Assembly (NCBI RefSeq): GCF_900142925.1
Contig: NZ_FRCN01000005.1
Coordinates: 124,001 to 188,000 of the forward strand
Direction: 5' to 3'
Length of the DNA: 64,000 nucleotides
Source of the DNA: Chitinophaga sp. CF418
Lineage (GTDB): Bacteria; Bacteroidota; Bacteroidia; Chitinophagales; Chitinophagaceae
A model generated the notes under the pieces. The model made no database searches. It saw only the letters and a list, made by a program, of their open reading frames with translations, and was not told where the DNA came from. This document shows, piece by piece, positions 36,039 to 44,863 of this stretch. The position numbers were made by a program, and so were the translations under genes. How positions within the stretch are numbered: position 1 is the first letter of the stretch; each line of letters opens with the position of its first letter.

Positions 36039-37010
36039 ATGGAAAAAGGAGTATCAAATGGATTAGAAACACCAGCAATGGCTCTAGGTGGAAATGGACC
36101 CCTCAGCGCGCCAGCGCAGGTTATCTCTGTAAGCCCGGTTGTGCTGTCTGTGCCCGGACGTGGCGTGGATCTGCAGGTGCGGATTTCTGCCCCCCTGGCC
36201 GGAACTCAGTTACCGATTATAGTCTTCGCGCATGGCTACGGTTCTTCATTGGACGGCTACGCTCCGCTCGTCAATTTCTGGACAGCTCACGGCTTCGTGG
36301 TGATACAGCCTACCTTTCTTGACTCAAGAACACTCGGCCTTAGTCCGGAAGATCCCCGTACACCTTCGATCTGGCGGTTCCGCGTGGAAGACATGAAGTG
36401 CATCCTCGACCATCTAGACATCTTTTTAGACGCTATCCCCGGACTTAAAGGACGCGTTGATCAGAGTCGCATTGCAGCAGTCGGTCATTCCTTTGGCGCT
36501 CAAACAACAGGTATGCTGTTGGGTGCGCGGATTATCGGTCCTGATGGCAAGCTGGGAGAAGATATGTCCGACCCGCGGATCAAGGCGGGCATACTGCTTT
36601 GTGCAGCTGGCCGGGGTGGCGCGGATCTTAGTCCGTTTGCGGCAGAGCATTTTCCGTTTATGAATCCGGGTTACGTAGAGATGACTACTCCTACACTTGT
36701 GGTTTGGGGCGACAAGGATGATTCCTTCCTCACTGTTCGCGGGCCGGAGTGGTTCACTGATGCATACACGCTGAGTACAGGGCCCAAATCACTGCTTACA
36801 CTATTTGGAGGCGAACATCTGCTCGGCGGAATTTCCGGATATCTGGTAACGGAAACTTCGGATGAAAACCCTGCACGTGTTGCAGCAGTACAGCGACTCA
36901 CCTGGGCCTATCTCCGCAGTCAGCTCTATCCCGAAGACGCCGCCTGGTCAATAGCGGGTGCAGCGTTAATGGAAAGCGCGAATCCGATAGGCAGGGTTGA
37001 AGATAAATGA
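36039..37010 (+). CDS. Alpha/beta-hydrolase of the chlorophyllase / PAF-acetylhydrolase type
   Basis: 323 residues. PIIVFAHGYGSS gives the oxyanion-hole region, AAVGHSFGAQT the nucleophile elbow with Ser151, VVWGDKDDSF the acid region, and GGEHLLGG the catalytic His. Relatives hydrolyse esters of lipids or pigments and also aromatic polyesters. No signal peptide is seen. The gene is GC-rich compared with its surroundings, suggesting transfer together with its AraC regulator at 35027. Confidence 0.87.
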   Translation: MEKGVSNGLETPAMALGGNGPLSAPAQVISVSPVVLSVPGRGVDLQVRISAPLAGTQLPIIVFAHGYGSSLDGYAPLVNFWTAHGFVVIQPTFLDSRTLGLSPEDPRTPSIWRFRVEDMKCILDHLDIFLDAIPGLKGRVDQSRIAAVGHSFGAQTTGMLLGARIIGPDGKLGEDMSDPRIKAGILLCAAGRGGADLSPFAAEHFPFMNPGYVEMTTPTLVVWGDKDDSFLTVRGPEWFTDAYTLSTGPKSLLTLFGGEHLLGGISGYLVTETSDENPARVAAVQRLTWAYLRSQLYPEDAAWSIAGAALMESANPIGRVEDK

Positions 37011-37122
37011 GCGGCTACGACTGCTATTCCAGGAAATAATAGGCCACTGGTGTCGCTATTAAACAGGCGAACAGCACAGGCAGCACGAAATCCTTTGTCA
37101 GCAGTCCCCATTGAAATACAAA

Positions 37123-37147
37123 CAGCTGGTGGGAACACCACCAGCTG
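37123..37147 (-). terminator. Hairpin downstream of the minus-strand gene at 37248
   Basis: CAGCTGGTGG and CCACCAGCTG form a perfect 10-bp stem around GAACA. On the minus strand it is followed by T-rich sequence, so it may terminate the gene at 37248. Confidence 0.6.
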
Positions 37148-37247
37148 CCTGCAAATACATTATTGCTATCTTATGAAACTTTAATTACAATCTTACAACG
37201 CGCCCCTTTTGCTAAGTGTTTATATACCTCAATAGTTTGTTCAAACA

Positions 37248-37823
37248 CTATTTCATCTTCCGGCTGATCTTATCTCCGGTAGACGCAAGAAGGCTAATAG
37301 ATTGCTGCAGACGGTCATACGCCACACTTGCATCCAGGGCTAAGTCCCTCTTACTTACATCCAGACCCGCCAGGAAAGCCTCAAGATTCGACAGGAACTG
37401 GGTGCCCTCACTGTTCAGCACATTAAAGATCTTGTCGTTCAGGCGGTCCCCTTCCGCCCGTAACTCATTATTGGTGAGGTCTGTAACATTGCGCATTTGC
37501 CGGATCACCTCACCCATCTGCGTCTTCAGCACCTCCAGGTTTTCGGGGTCCTTCTTACCGGGAGCGATGTTATTGCGAAAGATATTGTCAGAGAGATTTT
37601 TCCTTGTCTTCATGTAAGTGGTGAGGTCCCTTTTGAGCGCTTCAAAGCTGCGGCTAAGCTCCGCTCCTTTTTCCTTAGTGAAGTATTTGTCTACATCGGC
37701 ATCGAGGTGCTTGGTCCAGTTGAGCAGGCTCATGGAAACATCTACCACCGGCAGCGTCTGCGCGAAACTGTTGGCAGCGAATAATAAAACGGTAGCGAGC
37801 GTTAAGATGCGACGGAAGATCAT
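37248..37823 (-). CDS. Secreted helical protein of unknown function
   Basis: 191 residues. A clear signal peptide (IFRRILTLATVLLFAANSFAQ) is followed by an almost wholly helical, charged protein with many Leu/Asn heptad-like stretches (LNDKIFNVLNSEGTQFLSNLEAFLAGL). No enzyme motif was seen. It may be a periplasmic or surface structural protein. It stands alone. Confidence 0.7.
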   Translation of the reverse strand: MIFRRILTLATVLLFAANSFAQTLPVVDVSMSLLNWTKHLDADVDKYFTKEKGAELSRSFEALKRDLTTYMKTRKNLSDNIFRNNIAPGKKDPENLEVLKTQMGEVIRQMRNVTDLTNNELRAEGDRLNDKIFNVLNSEGTQFLSNLEAFLAGLDVSKRDLALDASVAYDRLQQSISLLASTGDKISRKMK

Positions 37824-38121
37824 TTTTTTGCTGAAAATAAAGAATTTATAAAATATACTGTTCGCCCCTGTTGGAGCCTTTCAATGCCTGTCCCTGGCCC
37901 ATCATTGCTCTGGGCCTCTCAGATAAGGGTACCAGCGTACTTCATTAACGCCGGCTCTTTTATAATATTTTACAAAAGAGTTTTTATTTGACGCATTATA
38001 AATAATTAAAATACTATATATTTGCGCCGGATTTATGAGAATGTTTAACCGTTTCCGTTAACATAACCCGTTACAATACATTGACCTATAACATTTAAAT
38101 CAGAATATATACTCAAAACCT

Positions 38122-38934
38122 ATGAAAAAACTGTTCTTAAGTGCCGCCGCACTTGTGGTATTGTTTGCTGCCTGCAGCAAGGATGATGACAATACACCTC
38201 AAACACCTGCAAAAAAATATCTGCTACACATCGTTTCTGCTGAAGACAGCGTGGAGATAACATACGATGCTGCCTACAACATGAAAAAAATAGGGGCCTA
38301 TGCTAGTTCAACTGAAATTTCAGAGTTGACTTATGAAAATGGTAAACTTACGAAGAAGAGCGGCAGCCGTAATGGCGGTGCAATGGAACTGGGCCAGACT
38401 TTTGACTACAACAGCGCAGGTAACCTATTGAGGGTAAACAACTATATTTCTAGCGGTTCCAGGTCGCACTATGACAGTCTGGCTTACGATGCTAATGGTC
38501 GTCTGACTGGTTTCTATGAACTTACTTCTGTCATCAATGGCTACCAAATACAGGCTAAATATGCCTATACCTGGGACAGTAAGGGAAATATTATCAAAGA
38601 AGTAAGGGTTTCTATGCCTGGTGGTGTTGAATCAAAAGATACCTCTTTCACTGACTACACCTATGATGACAAAGTGAACTTCGCATCCAGACAACCGGAG
38701 TTTTTCCTGCTGGAAGCTGACAATCCTACTTTCGGATTATCTGTCAACAATGTCGTTAAATCTGTACATACAATCAACACGATTGCCGGTTATGTTTTAA
38801 CTACAACTGATGAATACACTTACGACGAAGACGGATACCCTGTTACAAGAAAAGAAGTGGAGAAAGAAACACGGGACGGTGCAGTAGTGAACACATATGA
38901 GGATTCTTACAAGTATCGTTATATCAAAAAATAA
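38122..38934 (+). CDS. YD-repeat-like surface lipoprotein
   Basis: 270 residues. The signal peptide ends LVVLFAAC, so Cys19 is lipid-anchored. The rest shows repeated YDANGRL / YNSAGNLL / YDEDGYP elements, the RHS/YD-type beta-hairpin pattern, as in DUF4595-like proteins. A TATATTTG element at 38017-38024 is a possible -7 box. The role is unknown. The lipoprotein at 51928 has the same layout. Confidence 0.78.
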   Translation: MKKLFLSAAALVVLFAACSKDDDNTPQTPAKKYLLHIVSAEDSVEITYDAAYNMKKIGAYASSTEISELTYENGKLTKKSGSRNGGAMELGQTFDYNSAGNLLRVNNYISSGSRSHYDSLAYDANGRLTGFYELTSVINGYQIQAKYAYTWDSKGNIIKEVRVSMPGGVESKDTSFTDYTYDDKVNFASRQPEFFLLEADNPTFGLSVNNVVKSVHTINTIAGYVLTTTDEYTYDEDGYPVTRKEVEKETRDGAVVNTYEDSYKYRYIKK

Positions 38935-38953
38935 ATGGTAATTATATCAGTAT

Positions 38954-38995
38954 ATCAGGTGTTTCCTCTTTGCGAGAAAACACCTGATTTTTTTT
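38954..38995 (+). terminator. Terminator of the YD lipoprotein gene
   Basis: ATCAGGTGTTT (38954-38964) pairs with AAACACCTGAT (38978-38988) followed by a run of T. Confidence 0.85.
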
Positions 38996-39084
38996 AAGCC
39001 ATTAAATCACCACAGGATTTTCCTCACTATGCTCCTCACTGATAACCTTCCTGTGGCATCATCACCTGAATAACTATCACTAAA

Positions 39085-39591
39085 CTATTTCCCTTCCGCC
39101 TCGGCTAACTTCCAGTCCGGCCGGATAAAATGGCAGGTATAACCAAAAGGATGTTTCTGCAGATAATCCTGATGTTCTTCCTCTGCATCCCAGAAATCTG
39201 ATGCCGGTACTACCTCGGTAACGATCGGGTTACGATAGATCCCCGCTGCAGTCAGTTCCTTCACCAGTTCAACGGCCGTGTTTTGCTGCTCTTCATCCAG
39301 GTAAAAGATAGCTGAGCGATAAGAAGTACCTATATCATTCCCCTGCCGGTTACGGGTGGTAGGATCATGTATCTGGAAAAAGAACTCAAGCAGCTTGCGA
39401 TAAGAAAGCTCATTCGGGTCAAATTCTATCTTGATGCCTTCTGCATGTGTTCCATGGTTACGATAAGTGGCGTTACGGACGTCGCCGCCGGTATAACCGA
39501 CAACAGTCTTCTTTACACCAGGAAGCGCACGGATGAGCTCCTCTACGCCCCAAAAGCAACCTCCCGCGAGTATGGCAGTCTGTGTTGACAT
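39085..39591 (-). CDS. msrA: Peptide methionine (S)-S-oxide reductase MsrA
   Basis: 168 residues. [12 protein letters not shown] carries the catalytic Cys12, and [16 protein letters not shown] and the [19 protein letters not shown] blocks are the full MsrA pattern. It repairs oxidised methionine in the cytoplasm with thioredoxin; the C-terminal part offers no obvious resolving Cys pair beyond TCHF. It is single-copy here, without an msrB neighbour. Confidence 0.97.
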   Translation of the reverse strand: MSTQTAILAGGCFWGVEELIRALPGVKKTVVGYTGGDVRNATYRNHGTHAEGIKIEFDPNELSYRKLLEFFFQIHDPTTRNRQGNDIGTSYRSAIFYLDEEQQNTAVELVKELTAAGIYRNPIVTEVVPASDFWDAEEEHQDYLQKHPFGYTCHFIRPDWKLAEAEGK

Positions 39592-39720
39592 ATAACATAT
39601 TTTAGCCTTTAAGCCCCACTTTTATGCCAGGGATAAAACGGCAGTCATTTTAGCAGATAAAGATGTAAATGGAGACTATTCTGTCAGGATGTCAAGCCCC
39701 CCAATGTCTGGCAACAAGCC

Positions 39721-40245
39721 TTAATACCCCTCCTTACTCATCTTATATAAAAAATTCTGCTTAGACGTTTCCCCGAAATAAGCCACTTCCATCTCACCAA
39801 CCTTCTCTGCACCGAGACGACCAATGGATACCTGGGAACGGATATTATTAACCCCAATATGGAAATACACCTGTGAGACGAACTGAAAAATATAGTCCAG
39901 CATCATTCTCTTGACGGAATGATTGAACCCTTTCCCCCAATACGCTGTGGCGTAAAAAGTATACCCGATGCATATGCTGTTTTCCTCCGCATTATACTCA
40001 TAAAAACGGGTGCTTCCTGCAATATGTCCTGTTGCTTTATCTACGATCTTAAATGCGCCCTTACTTTGTATAGCGCCATCAAAAAATGTGCGGAATACCT
40101 CTTCTTTCCATCGTTCCTTATTGGGATGCTGTTCCCATATTTTCGGGTCTGAAGCTACAGCATAGAGGTCATCAAAATCCTCTTCACGCAAAGGATAAAG
40201 GATTGCCTGTTCATTTTCCAGTATAGGCTGAATATCGAATGTCAT
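39721..40245 (-). CDS. GNAT acetyltransferase of the RimJ/RimL type
   Basis: 174 residues. LYPLREEDFDDLYAVASDP at the start and HIAGSTRFYEYNAEENSICIGYTFYATAYWGKGFNHSVKRMM with the AcCoA loop are typical of ribosomal-protein or aminoglycoside-type GNAT enzymes. It lies 21 bp downstream of paiB on the same strand, so it is probably part of the paiB transcript and of the MocR-controlled response. Confidence 0.87.
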   Translation of the reverse strand: MTFDIQPILENEQAILYPLREEDFDDLYAVASDPKIWEQHPNKERWKEEVFRTFFDGAIQSKGAFKIVDKATGHIAGSTRFYEYNAEENSICIGYTFYATAYWGKGFNHSVKRMMLDYIFQFVSQVYFHIGVNNIRSQVSIGRLGAEKVGEMEVAYFGETSKQNFLYKMSKEGY

Positions 40246-40265
40246 ATTTTACTTTTTATTGGCTC

Positions 40266-40871
40266 TTACAATTCTTTAATATAATTCGCCAGGTCTCTTT
40301 CAACGCCATTATCACTTTTCTCCAGCTGCCTGATAATCCGCTCCCGTTCAGCGCCGGTCTTATTCTGGCTTAACTTCTTCTGTCCCTGCAGATCTGTTAC
40401 TTCCAGTTCAAAAGCGACAATCCCCCGCATCATACCTGTTTTATATTTTTCGGAAAGCCCCTGCCATTGTTCAAGATAATCCGGTTCATAAAAAGTGATC
40501 ATATGCTCCAGTATCCGCGCTTTGGAAGCCTCATCCTCCAGGATCTTTGCTTTTCCGTAAGCATGTACACTGATATAATCCCAGGTGGGCACACTTTCAT
40601 GTTTATCATAGTGTGTGGGCGAAATATAGGCATGTGGCTCGGAGAATATGACCAGCGAAGTATTGGCTTCAATGTATTTCGTTTGCGGGTTAACAGCTGC
40701 AAAATGAGCAGTCAGTACCAGCTTACCTGCATCTTCATTGATAAAGAATGGCAGATGGCTGGCAAGGGGGATATTATCTCCTGTGGTAATGATAGTAGCA
40801 AAGCTGTATTGCTTCATAAAGTCTATCATTTCTTTATTGTCCTTGAACTGAAATGACTGAGGAACGTACAT
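40266..40871 (-). CDS. paiB: PaiB-like FMN-binding protein
   Basis: 201 residues from the ATG at 40871; an upstream in-frame TTG adds nine residues. The PaiB pattern is clear: MYVPQSF, FATIITTGDNIPLASHLPF, GKLVLTAHFA.NPQ.K, EPHAYISPTHYD...VPTWDYISVHAYGKA and the helical GIVAFELEVTDLQGQKKLSQNK end. These FMN-binding, split-barrel proteins are described as negative regulators of sporulation and degradative enzymes in Bacillus and otherwise unknown. It is divergent from a MocR-type regulator and followed by a GNAT gene, paralleling paiA-paiB. Confidence 0.92.
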   Translation of the reverse strand: MYVPQSFQFKDNKEMIDFMKQYSFATIITTGDNIPLASHLPFFINEDAGKLVLTAHFAAVNPQTKYIEANTSLVIFSEPHAYISPTHYDKHESVPTWDYISVHAYGKAKILEDEASKARILEHMITFYEPDYLEQWQGLSEKYKTGMMRGIVAFELEVTDLQGQKKLSQNKTGAERERIIRQLEKSDNGVERDLANYIKEL

Positions 40872-40895
40872 AACCGGATTGTCTTTTAACTGATA

Positions 40896-40960
40896 CAAAT
40901 GTATCTTCAGATTGGATTATATTTGTAGTCCAATCTCAATAAAATGGATAGTCCAATTTT
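40896..40960 (-). promoter_or_regulatory. paiB promoter with MocR-type direct repeats
   Basis: The -7 box on the minus strand is TACATTTG (40903-40896). AGTCCAATCTC (40927) and AGTCCAATTTT (40950-40960) are direct repeats 23 bp apart. AGATTGGA at 40909 forms an additional inverted half with TCCAATCT at 40929-40936. The second repeat falls inside the first codons of the divergent MocR gene, so the regulator could control both. Confidence 0.7.
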
Positions 40961-42428
40961 AACCCGGGTTTTTCACGATATCCATCTTGAGCACGCAGCA
41001 GAAAGAGCTGTGTATCTCCAGCTGGCAGATGCTATTTTGTCCCTTATCAAAAAGGGGACACTCCGCCCTGGCGTTAAATTGCCCAGCTCACGGGATGTGG
41101 CAGACCAACTGCATATTAACCGGATCACCGTATCCAAGGCATTTGAAGAACTGCAGATGCAGGGATGGCTGGAAAGCGCTGTAGGCCGCGGTACATTCGT
41201 TACCTCACATATACCGGAGTCTGCTCCCAGGACCTTACGGAATGCACCGAAAAACAACACTTCCCAGACAGCAGGCTTTGTTATTCCAGGCATGAAGTAC
41301 CTGGAAGTGATGCCATCTATTATCAACAGCGAACTACATTTTGATGATGGATTTCCGGATCCTAAACTGGCCCCTTTAAAAGAATTATACCGGGCGTATC
41401 GCAGCCAGTTGACCAGAAGCGGCTTATACAACAAGTTTGGCAAATACGGTCAGCCAGATGGCTCAGAATTTTACAGGGATGCCATATCAAAATATCTCAA
41501 TGAAACACGGGGGTTAAGAACTACTGCTCATAACATTCTTTCAGTAAAAGGAACCGTAATGGGCATTAACCTGGTTTGCAATGGACTGATCAATCCTGGC
41601 GATATCATTGTGTCAGGTATTCCCGGATGGCGAAGGGCAGAGCAGAACTTCATGCATGCCGGCGCCAAACATATCGGTATTCCGGTAGATGAACATGGCC
41701 TGGTAGTAGACGAATTAAAGAAGATCTGTCGCCGGAAGAAAGTAAGGATGGTATATGTTACTCCGCACCATCATTATCCTACCACCGTTTCATTACGGAT
41801 TGACAGAAGACTGGAATTATTACGACTGGCAGGTGAATATGGGTTCATCATCTTTGAAGATGATTATGACTTTGACTTCCACTATAAACACCGTCCCTTA
41901 TTGCCACTGGCAAGCGCTGATGAAAACGGTATGGTCATCTATTGCGGATCTTTCAGTAAAAGCTTCTCTCCTGCTTTCCGTATCGGTTATCTGGCAGCTT
42001 CACAGAATGTGATTGAACACCTTAGCCGCGTCCGCATCCTGCTGGACAGACAGGGCGATCATATTCTGGACAATGCTATCGCAGAACTATTACATGACGG
42101 TACCATGCAACGTTATCTTCGAAAAACATTACCTGTATACAAGGAAAGACGGGATTTTTTCTGTGACTTATTGAGCAATGAATTAAAGCATGCCGTCAGC
42201 TTTAATATTCCGGAAGGAGGAATGACAGTATGGACAAAATTTGCAACTTCAATTGACCTGGAAAAGCTGGCAAAGGATGCTTTAAAAAAGGGCTTATACA
42301 TATCTAACGGCAGGAACCATCTATATCCGGCGTTCAATGCAAATGCCGCCCGGCTTGGTTTTGCTTCTTCTTCCAAAGAAGAACTGGAAAAAGGCGTAGG
42401 AATATTGAAACAGCTGCTGAAAAAATAG
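40944..42428 (+). CDS. MocR/PdxR-type regulator (GntR helix-turn-helix fused to aminotransferase)
   Basis: 494 residues. An N-terminal GntR winged helix (LADAILSLIKKGTLRPGVKLPSSRDVADQLHINRITVSKAFEELQMQGWLES, about 25-85) is fused to a type-I aminotransferase-like domain. The PLP Lys is in GSFSKSFSPAFRIGYL, and Asp/Tyr partners are in FEDDYDFDF. PdxR controls vitamin B6 genes and GabR controls GABA genes; no pdx or gab genes are here, so the ligand is open. It is divergent from paiB, whose promoter has the 23-bp repeats. Confidence 0.94.
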   Translation: MDSPILTRVFHDIHLEHAAERAVYLQLADAILSLIKKGTLRPGVKLPSSRDVADQLHINRITVSKAFEELQMQGWLESAVGRGTFVTSHIPESAPRTLRNAPKNNTSQTAGFVIPGMKYLEVMPSIINSELHFDDGFPDPKLAPLKELYRAYRSQLTRSGLYNKFGKYGQPDGSEFYRDAISKYLNETRGLRTTAHNILSVKGTVMGINLVCNGLINPGDIIVSGIPGWRRAEQNFMHAGAKHIGIPVDEHGLVVDELKKICRRKKVRMVYVTPHHHYPTTVSLRIDRRLELLRLAGEYGFIIFEDDYDFDFHYKHRPLLPLASADENGMVIYCGSFSKSFSPAFRIGYLAASQNVIEHLSRVRILLDRQGDHILDNAIAELLHDGTMQRYLRKTLPVYKERRDFFCDLLSNELKHAVSFNIPEGGMTVWTKFATSIDLEKLAKDALKKGLYISNGRNHLYPAFNANAARLGFASSSKEELEKGVGILKQLLKK

Positions 42429-42443
42429 CGCGCTGTATAAAAT

Positions 42444-42485
42444 AAAAAGAGGCTGTCAAAAGTTCTTGAGCAGCCTCTTTTTATT
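42444..42485 (+). terminator. Terminator of the MocR gene
   Basis: AAAAAGAGGCTG (42444-42455) pairs with CAGCCTCTTTTT (42471-42482), a strong bidirectional stem. Confidence 0.8.
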
Positions 42486-42554
42486 TGGTACTTGTAGTCA
42501 TTTAAGCGATCCTAAGGATGTTCGCTTTTTTTTAATACATCCTCTCTTCATTAC

Positions 42555-42845
42555 CTAGGGATGTGTGTACAGCCGGTATACCAGCGTACCTGAAGGTGGC
42601 AATCCCGGACCTCCATCGGTATAACCTATCAGTACTAAAGTTCCATTCGTGGGATTGGTATCGGCATCGCTTACAACTTCAGCATTTGCCAATGTGCTCC
42701 AGGCTATGAACTGGCCTGCCGGATTATACCAGGCATAGTTTACAATAGCCGGACTTACCTTTTGCTCCTGCCTGGGAGCAAATGAACTGAACAGTAACAC
42801 CATGGTAAATAGTGAGATCGACAAAAGGGCCTTCATTTCTTTCAT
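42555..42845 (-). CDS. Small secreted hypothetical protein
   Basis: 96 residues from the ATG at 42845. The signal peptide (MKALLSISLFTMVLLFSSFA) is followed by a small beta-rich region with VNYAWYNPAGQFIAW and GYTDGGPGLPPSGTLVYRLYTHP. I recognise no domain. It sits 59 bp downstream of the effector-like gene 42905-44581 on the same strand, so it could be a partner or immunity protein for it, but that is only a position argument. Confidence 0.6.
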   Translation of the reverse strand: MKEMKALLSISLFTMVLLFSSFAPRQEQKVSPAIVNYAWYNPAGQFIAWSTLANAEVVSDADTNPTNGTLVLIGYTDGGPGLPPSGTLVYRLYTHP

Positions 42846-42904
42846 GTGAAATTGGGTTTTAATGATTAACAAAATGATTAACAAAAAAAGGGGTATATCG
42901 ATTT

Positions 42905-44581
42905 CTATTCTGTTGTTCCGTAATAGTATGAATACAGCACTTTAAGCGCAATAGGTGTACCAACCGCCAGCACTATCCCAAACGCTGCCTTTAGGTATAG
43001 AGAAAGCTTACTGGTAACCGGTACCGTCTCATTCTCAATTTCCCCAAAAGTCGGATTCACTGCTGTTTCAGCAGTTGAAGTTGCTGCTTTTTTCTCCTCT
43101 TCCTTCTCCCTCCTGATATTCTCCAGCTCTTCCAGGTATTCCCTTTTCGCATCGTCCTGCCTGCTTTCTTTTTCTCCAAATTTCTTGTCCTGTTCCGTCA
43201 TAGGAGTAATAGCATCCTTAGAAGAAGCCAGAAATTCGTTCAATGTTATCACCTCTATGCCTGCCCTCTCCAAAGGTTCTTTCAGGTCTTGCGCATGAAA
43301 GTCACCCATCCCAGCCATGACAAATCCACCTCTGGATGCTTTAATCACCGAGTGATACATCGCAAAATTCCTGTGAGCAAACGATTTTTCTGAATGCGTA
43401 GCCGCTTTACCTGTGCGGAGTGTTCTTTCCTGGACCTTGTCCAAAAAGGGCGCTACGTGGTCTCCATTGCTACCCGCAAGCAGGTTCGTTTCTGCAATTG
43501 CACCTTTCTCCAGGACTCCCAGCAGTAAATTATACTGATCTTCTGCTTTACCATCCCAGGGTCCCGTTTTATATTCCTGAATAAAATACTTTGTTGGTAA
43601 CCACGCATCCGCTTCATAACCATTCCTTACCGATTTGCCATCAATCGCTTTCCAAAATTTCGTTAACACTCCCTTTCCTGTATTCCCAACATTATAGTTT
43701 TCAGCGGCAGTACCATGCTGTGCATAGACTTTTTTCCCCAGCTTGTTATAATAGGGTATATGACCTGCATCTTTGTCTCTGTCTTTTTTATCGGCATGCT
43801 GGTAGTTCGCCAGCCAAACATCTCCGGCCTCCTTTTCTGTATCATCAACCACGGCTGGCTTACTCTTATTTTTTTCCGCGATCCTGAAACGGGTTAAACC
43901 GTAATAAGCCTTAGAAACAGTGTTTTCCATGGTATATTCCCGGGATTCACCTCTTTCATCTTTCAAAGCTACGTCAGCTTCATTTTTTTCCAGGGCGCTG
44001 GTGGGTGTTGCCGTCATCAAGGTATTCGAACCTCCTTCTCCCAGCACCTTACCTTTTTGGTTACTCTCATTCATTAATTCCCTGTAGCCGAACCCGTTAT
44101 GAAATTCTCCCAAAACAAAAAACTTCTTATTCTCAAGGGGTTCTAACCTATACCATAGCCCCAGTCTTTTCGCCAGACCAAAGCCTACTTCCTTCCCTCC
44201 TGCATGCGCTTCAAATTCTTCAACAGATTCATATTTCCTCGCGTACCCATCGCTTATCCAGCTCTCGCCGGCACCTGGTGCATCCATTACCGTATTTCCT
44301 ACCATAGCTTTCTTCCCTCCCAGCGCTACAGCCGGAAATCCATTTATCAATACTTTCTTTTGGATAACGCCCGCATTACCTGACTTCAGTTGAAAAGGCG
44401 CCACAGCAGCCATACCTCGCCCTGAATCTGACGTTTGCGTATTTCCTTCCTGCTTATTATCAATTGGCTTTCGTTGAAATGCATGAACCGCGGGTCTGAA
44501 TGTTCCGGTCGCATTGGCACTGTTGGCAACTGCGCGTGAAGAGGATGTAACAACACCGGAATTTCTTTTTTCTGTTGCCAT
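42905..44581 (-). CDS. Effector-like protein with TIKI/TraB/ChaN-type signature and C-terminal membrane helix
   Basis: 558 residues. Residues 1-80 are low-complexity and carry FQRK (35-38), FQLK (63-66) and IQKK (73-76), a pattern seen in N termini of Bacteroidota proteins with eCIS-type cargo or DUF4157 domains. The middle has VLGEFHNGFGYREL (GEFH at 158-161), and much later FAHRNFAM (401-408) and MAGMGDFHAQDL (GDFH at 426-429), matching the two His-containing motifs and RNxxM of the TIKI/TraB/ChaN superfamily. A charged coiled coil (470-500) leads to a membrane helix at about 527-550. No signal peptide. Function inferred as a delivered or polymorphic effector; no injection-system genes lie nearby. 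Confidence 0.55.
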   Translation of the reverse strand: MATEKRNSGVVTSSSRAVANSANATGTFRPAVHAFQRKPIDNKQEGNTQTSDSGRGMAAVAPFQLKSGNAGVIQKKVLINGFPAVALGGKKAMVGNTVMDAPGAGESWISDGYARKYESVEEFEAHAGGKEVGFGLAKRLGLWYRLEPLENKKFFVLGEFHNGFGYRELMNESNQKGKVLGEGGSNTLMTATPTSALEKNEADVALKDERGESREYTMENTVSKAYYGLTRFRIAEKNKSKPAVVDDTEKEAGDVWLANYQHADKKDRDKDAGHIPYYNKLGKKVYAQHGTAAENYNVGNTGKGVLTKFWKAIDGKSVRNGYEADAWLPTKYFIQEYKTGPWDGKAEDQYNLLLGVLEKGAIAETNLLAGSNGDHVAPFLDKVQERTLRTGKAATHSEKSFAHRNFAMYHSVIKASRGGFVMAGMGDFHAQDLKEPLERAGIEVITLNEFLASSKDAITPMTEQDKKFGEKESRQDDAKREYLEELENIRREKEEEKKAATSTAETAVNPTFGEIENETVPVTSKLSLYLKAAFGIVLAVGTPIALKVLYSYYYGTTE

Positions 44582-44863
44582 GGTATAAGAGGCAGGTTTT
44601 ATTAAGGATAGCCCTGATTACAGGTTCTAATATACGAATAATTTTATGACATATGCAGATAGCTGTTACCACGTATACTTAGCCTTATTACATCGTTTTT
44701 TTGTATATTTAACCTGATATATCCTTATTGTGAACCCATCTCCATTCCGATTGACACTTTGTTAAATTTTCGTTCACGTTATATTATGGTCTCAGAAATT
44801 GATCCTGATATGAATCATTTTATGCCACTTAAACCAAATTACTGATTGTAAAAAAGTTAGCCT

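Noticed and set aside
42905..44581. Reading this protein as a DUF4157 metalloprotease-type protein
   Set aside because: Only the N-terminal QxK-type pattern resembles that group; I found no HExxH motif or DUF4157 core.
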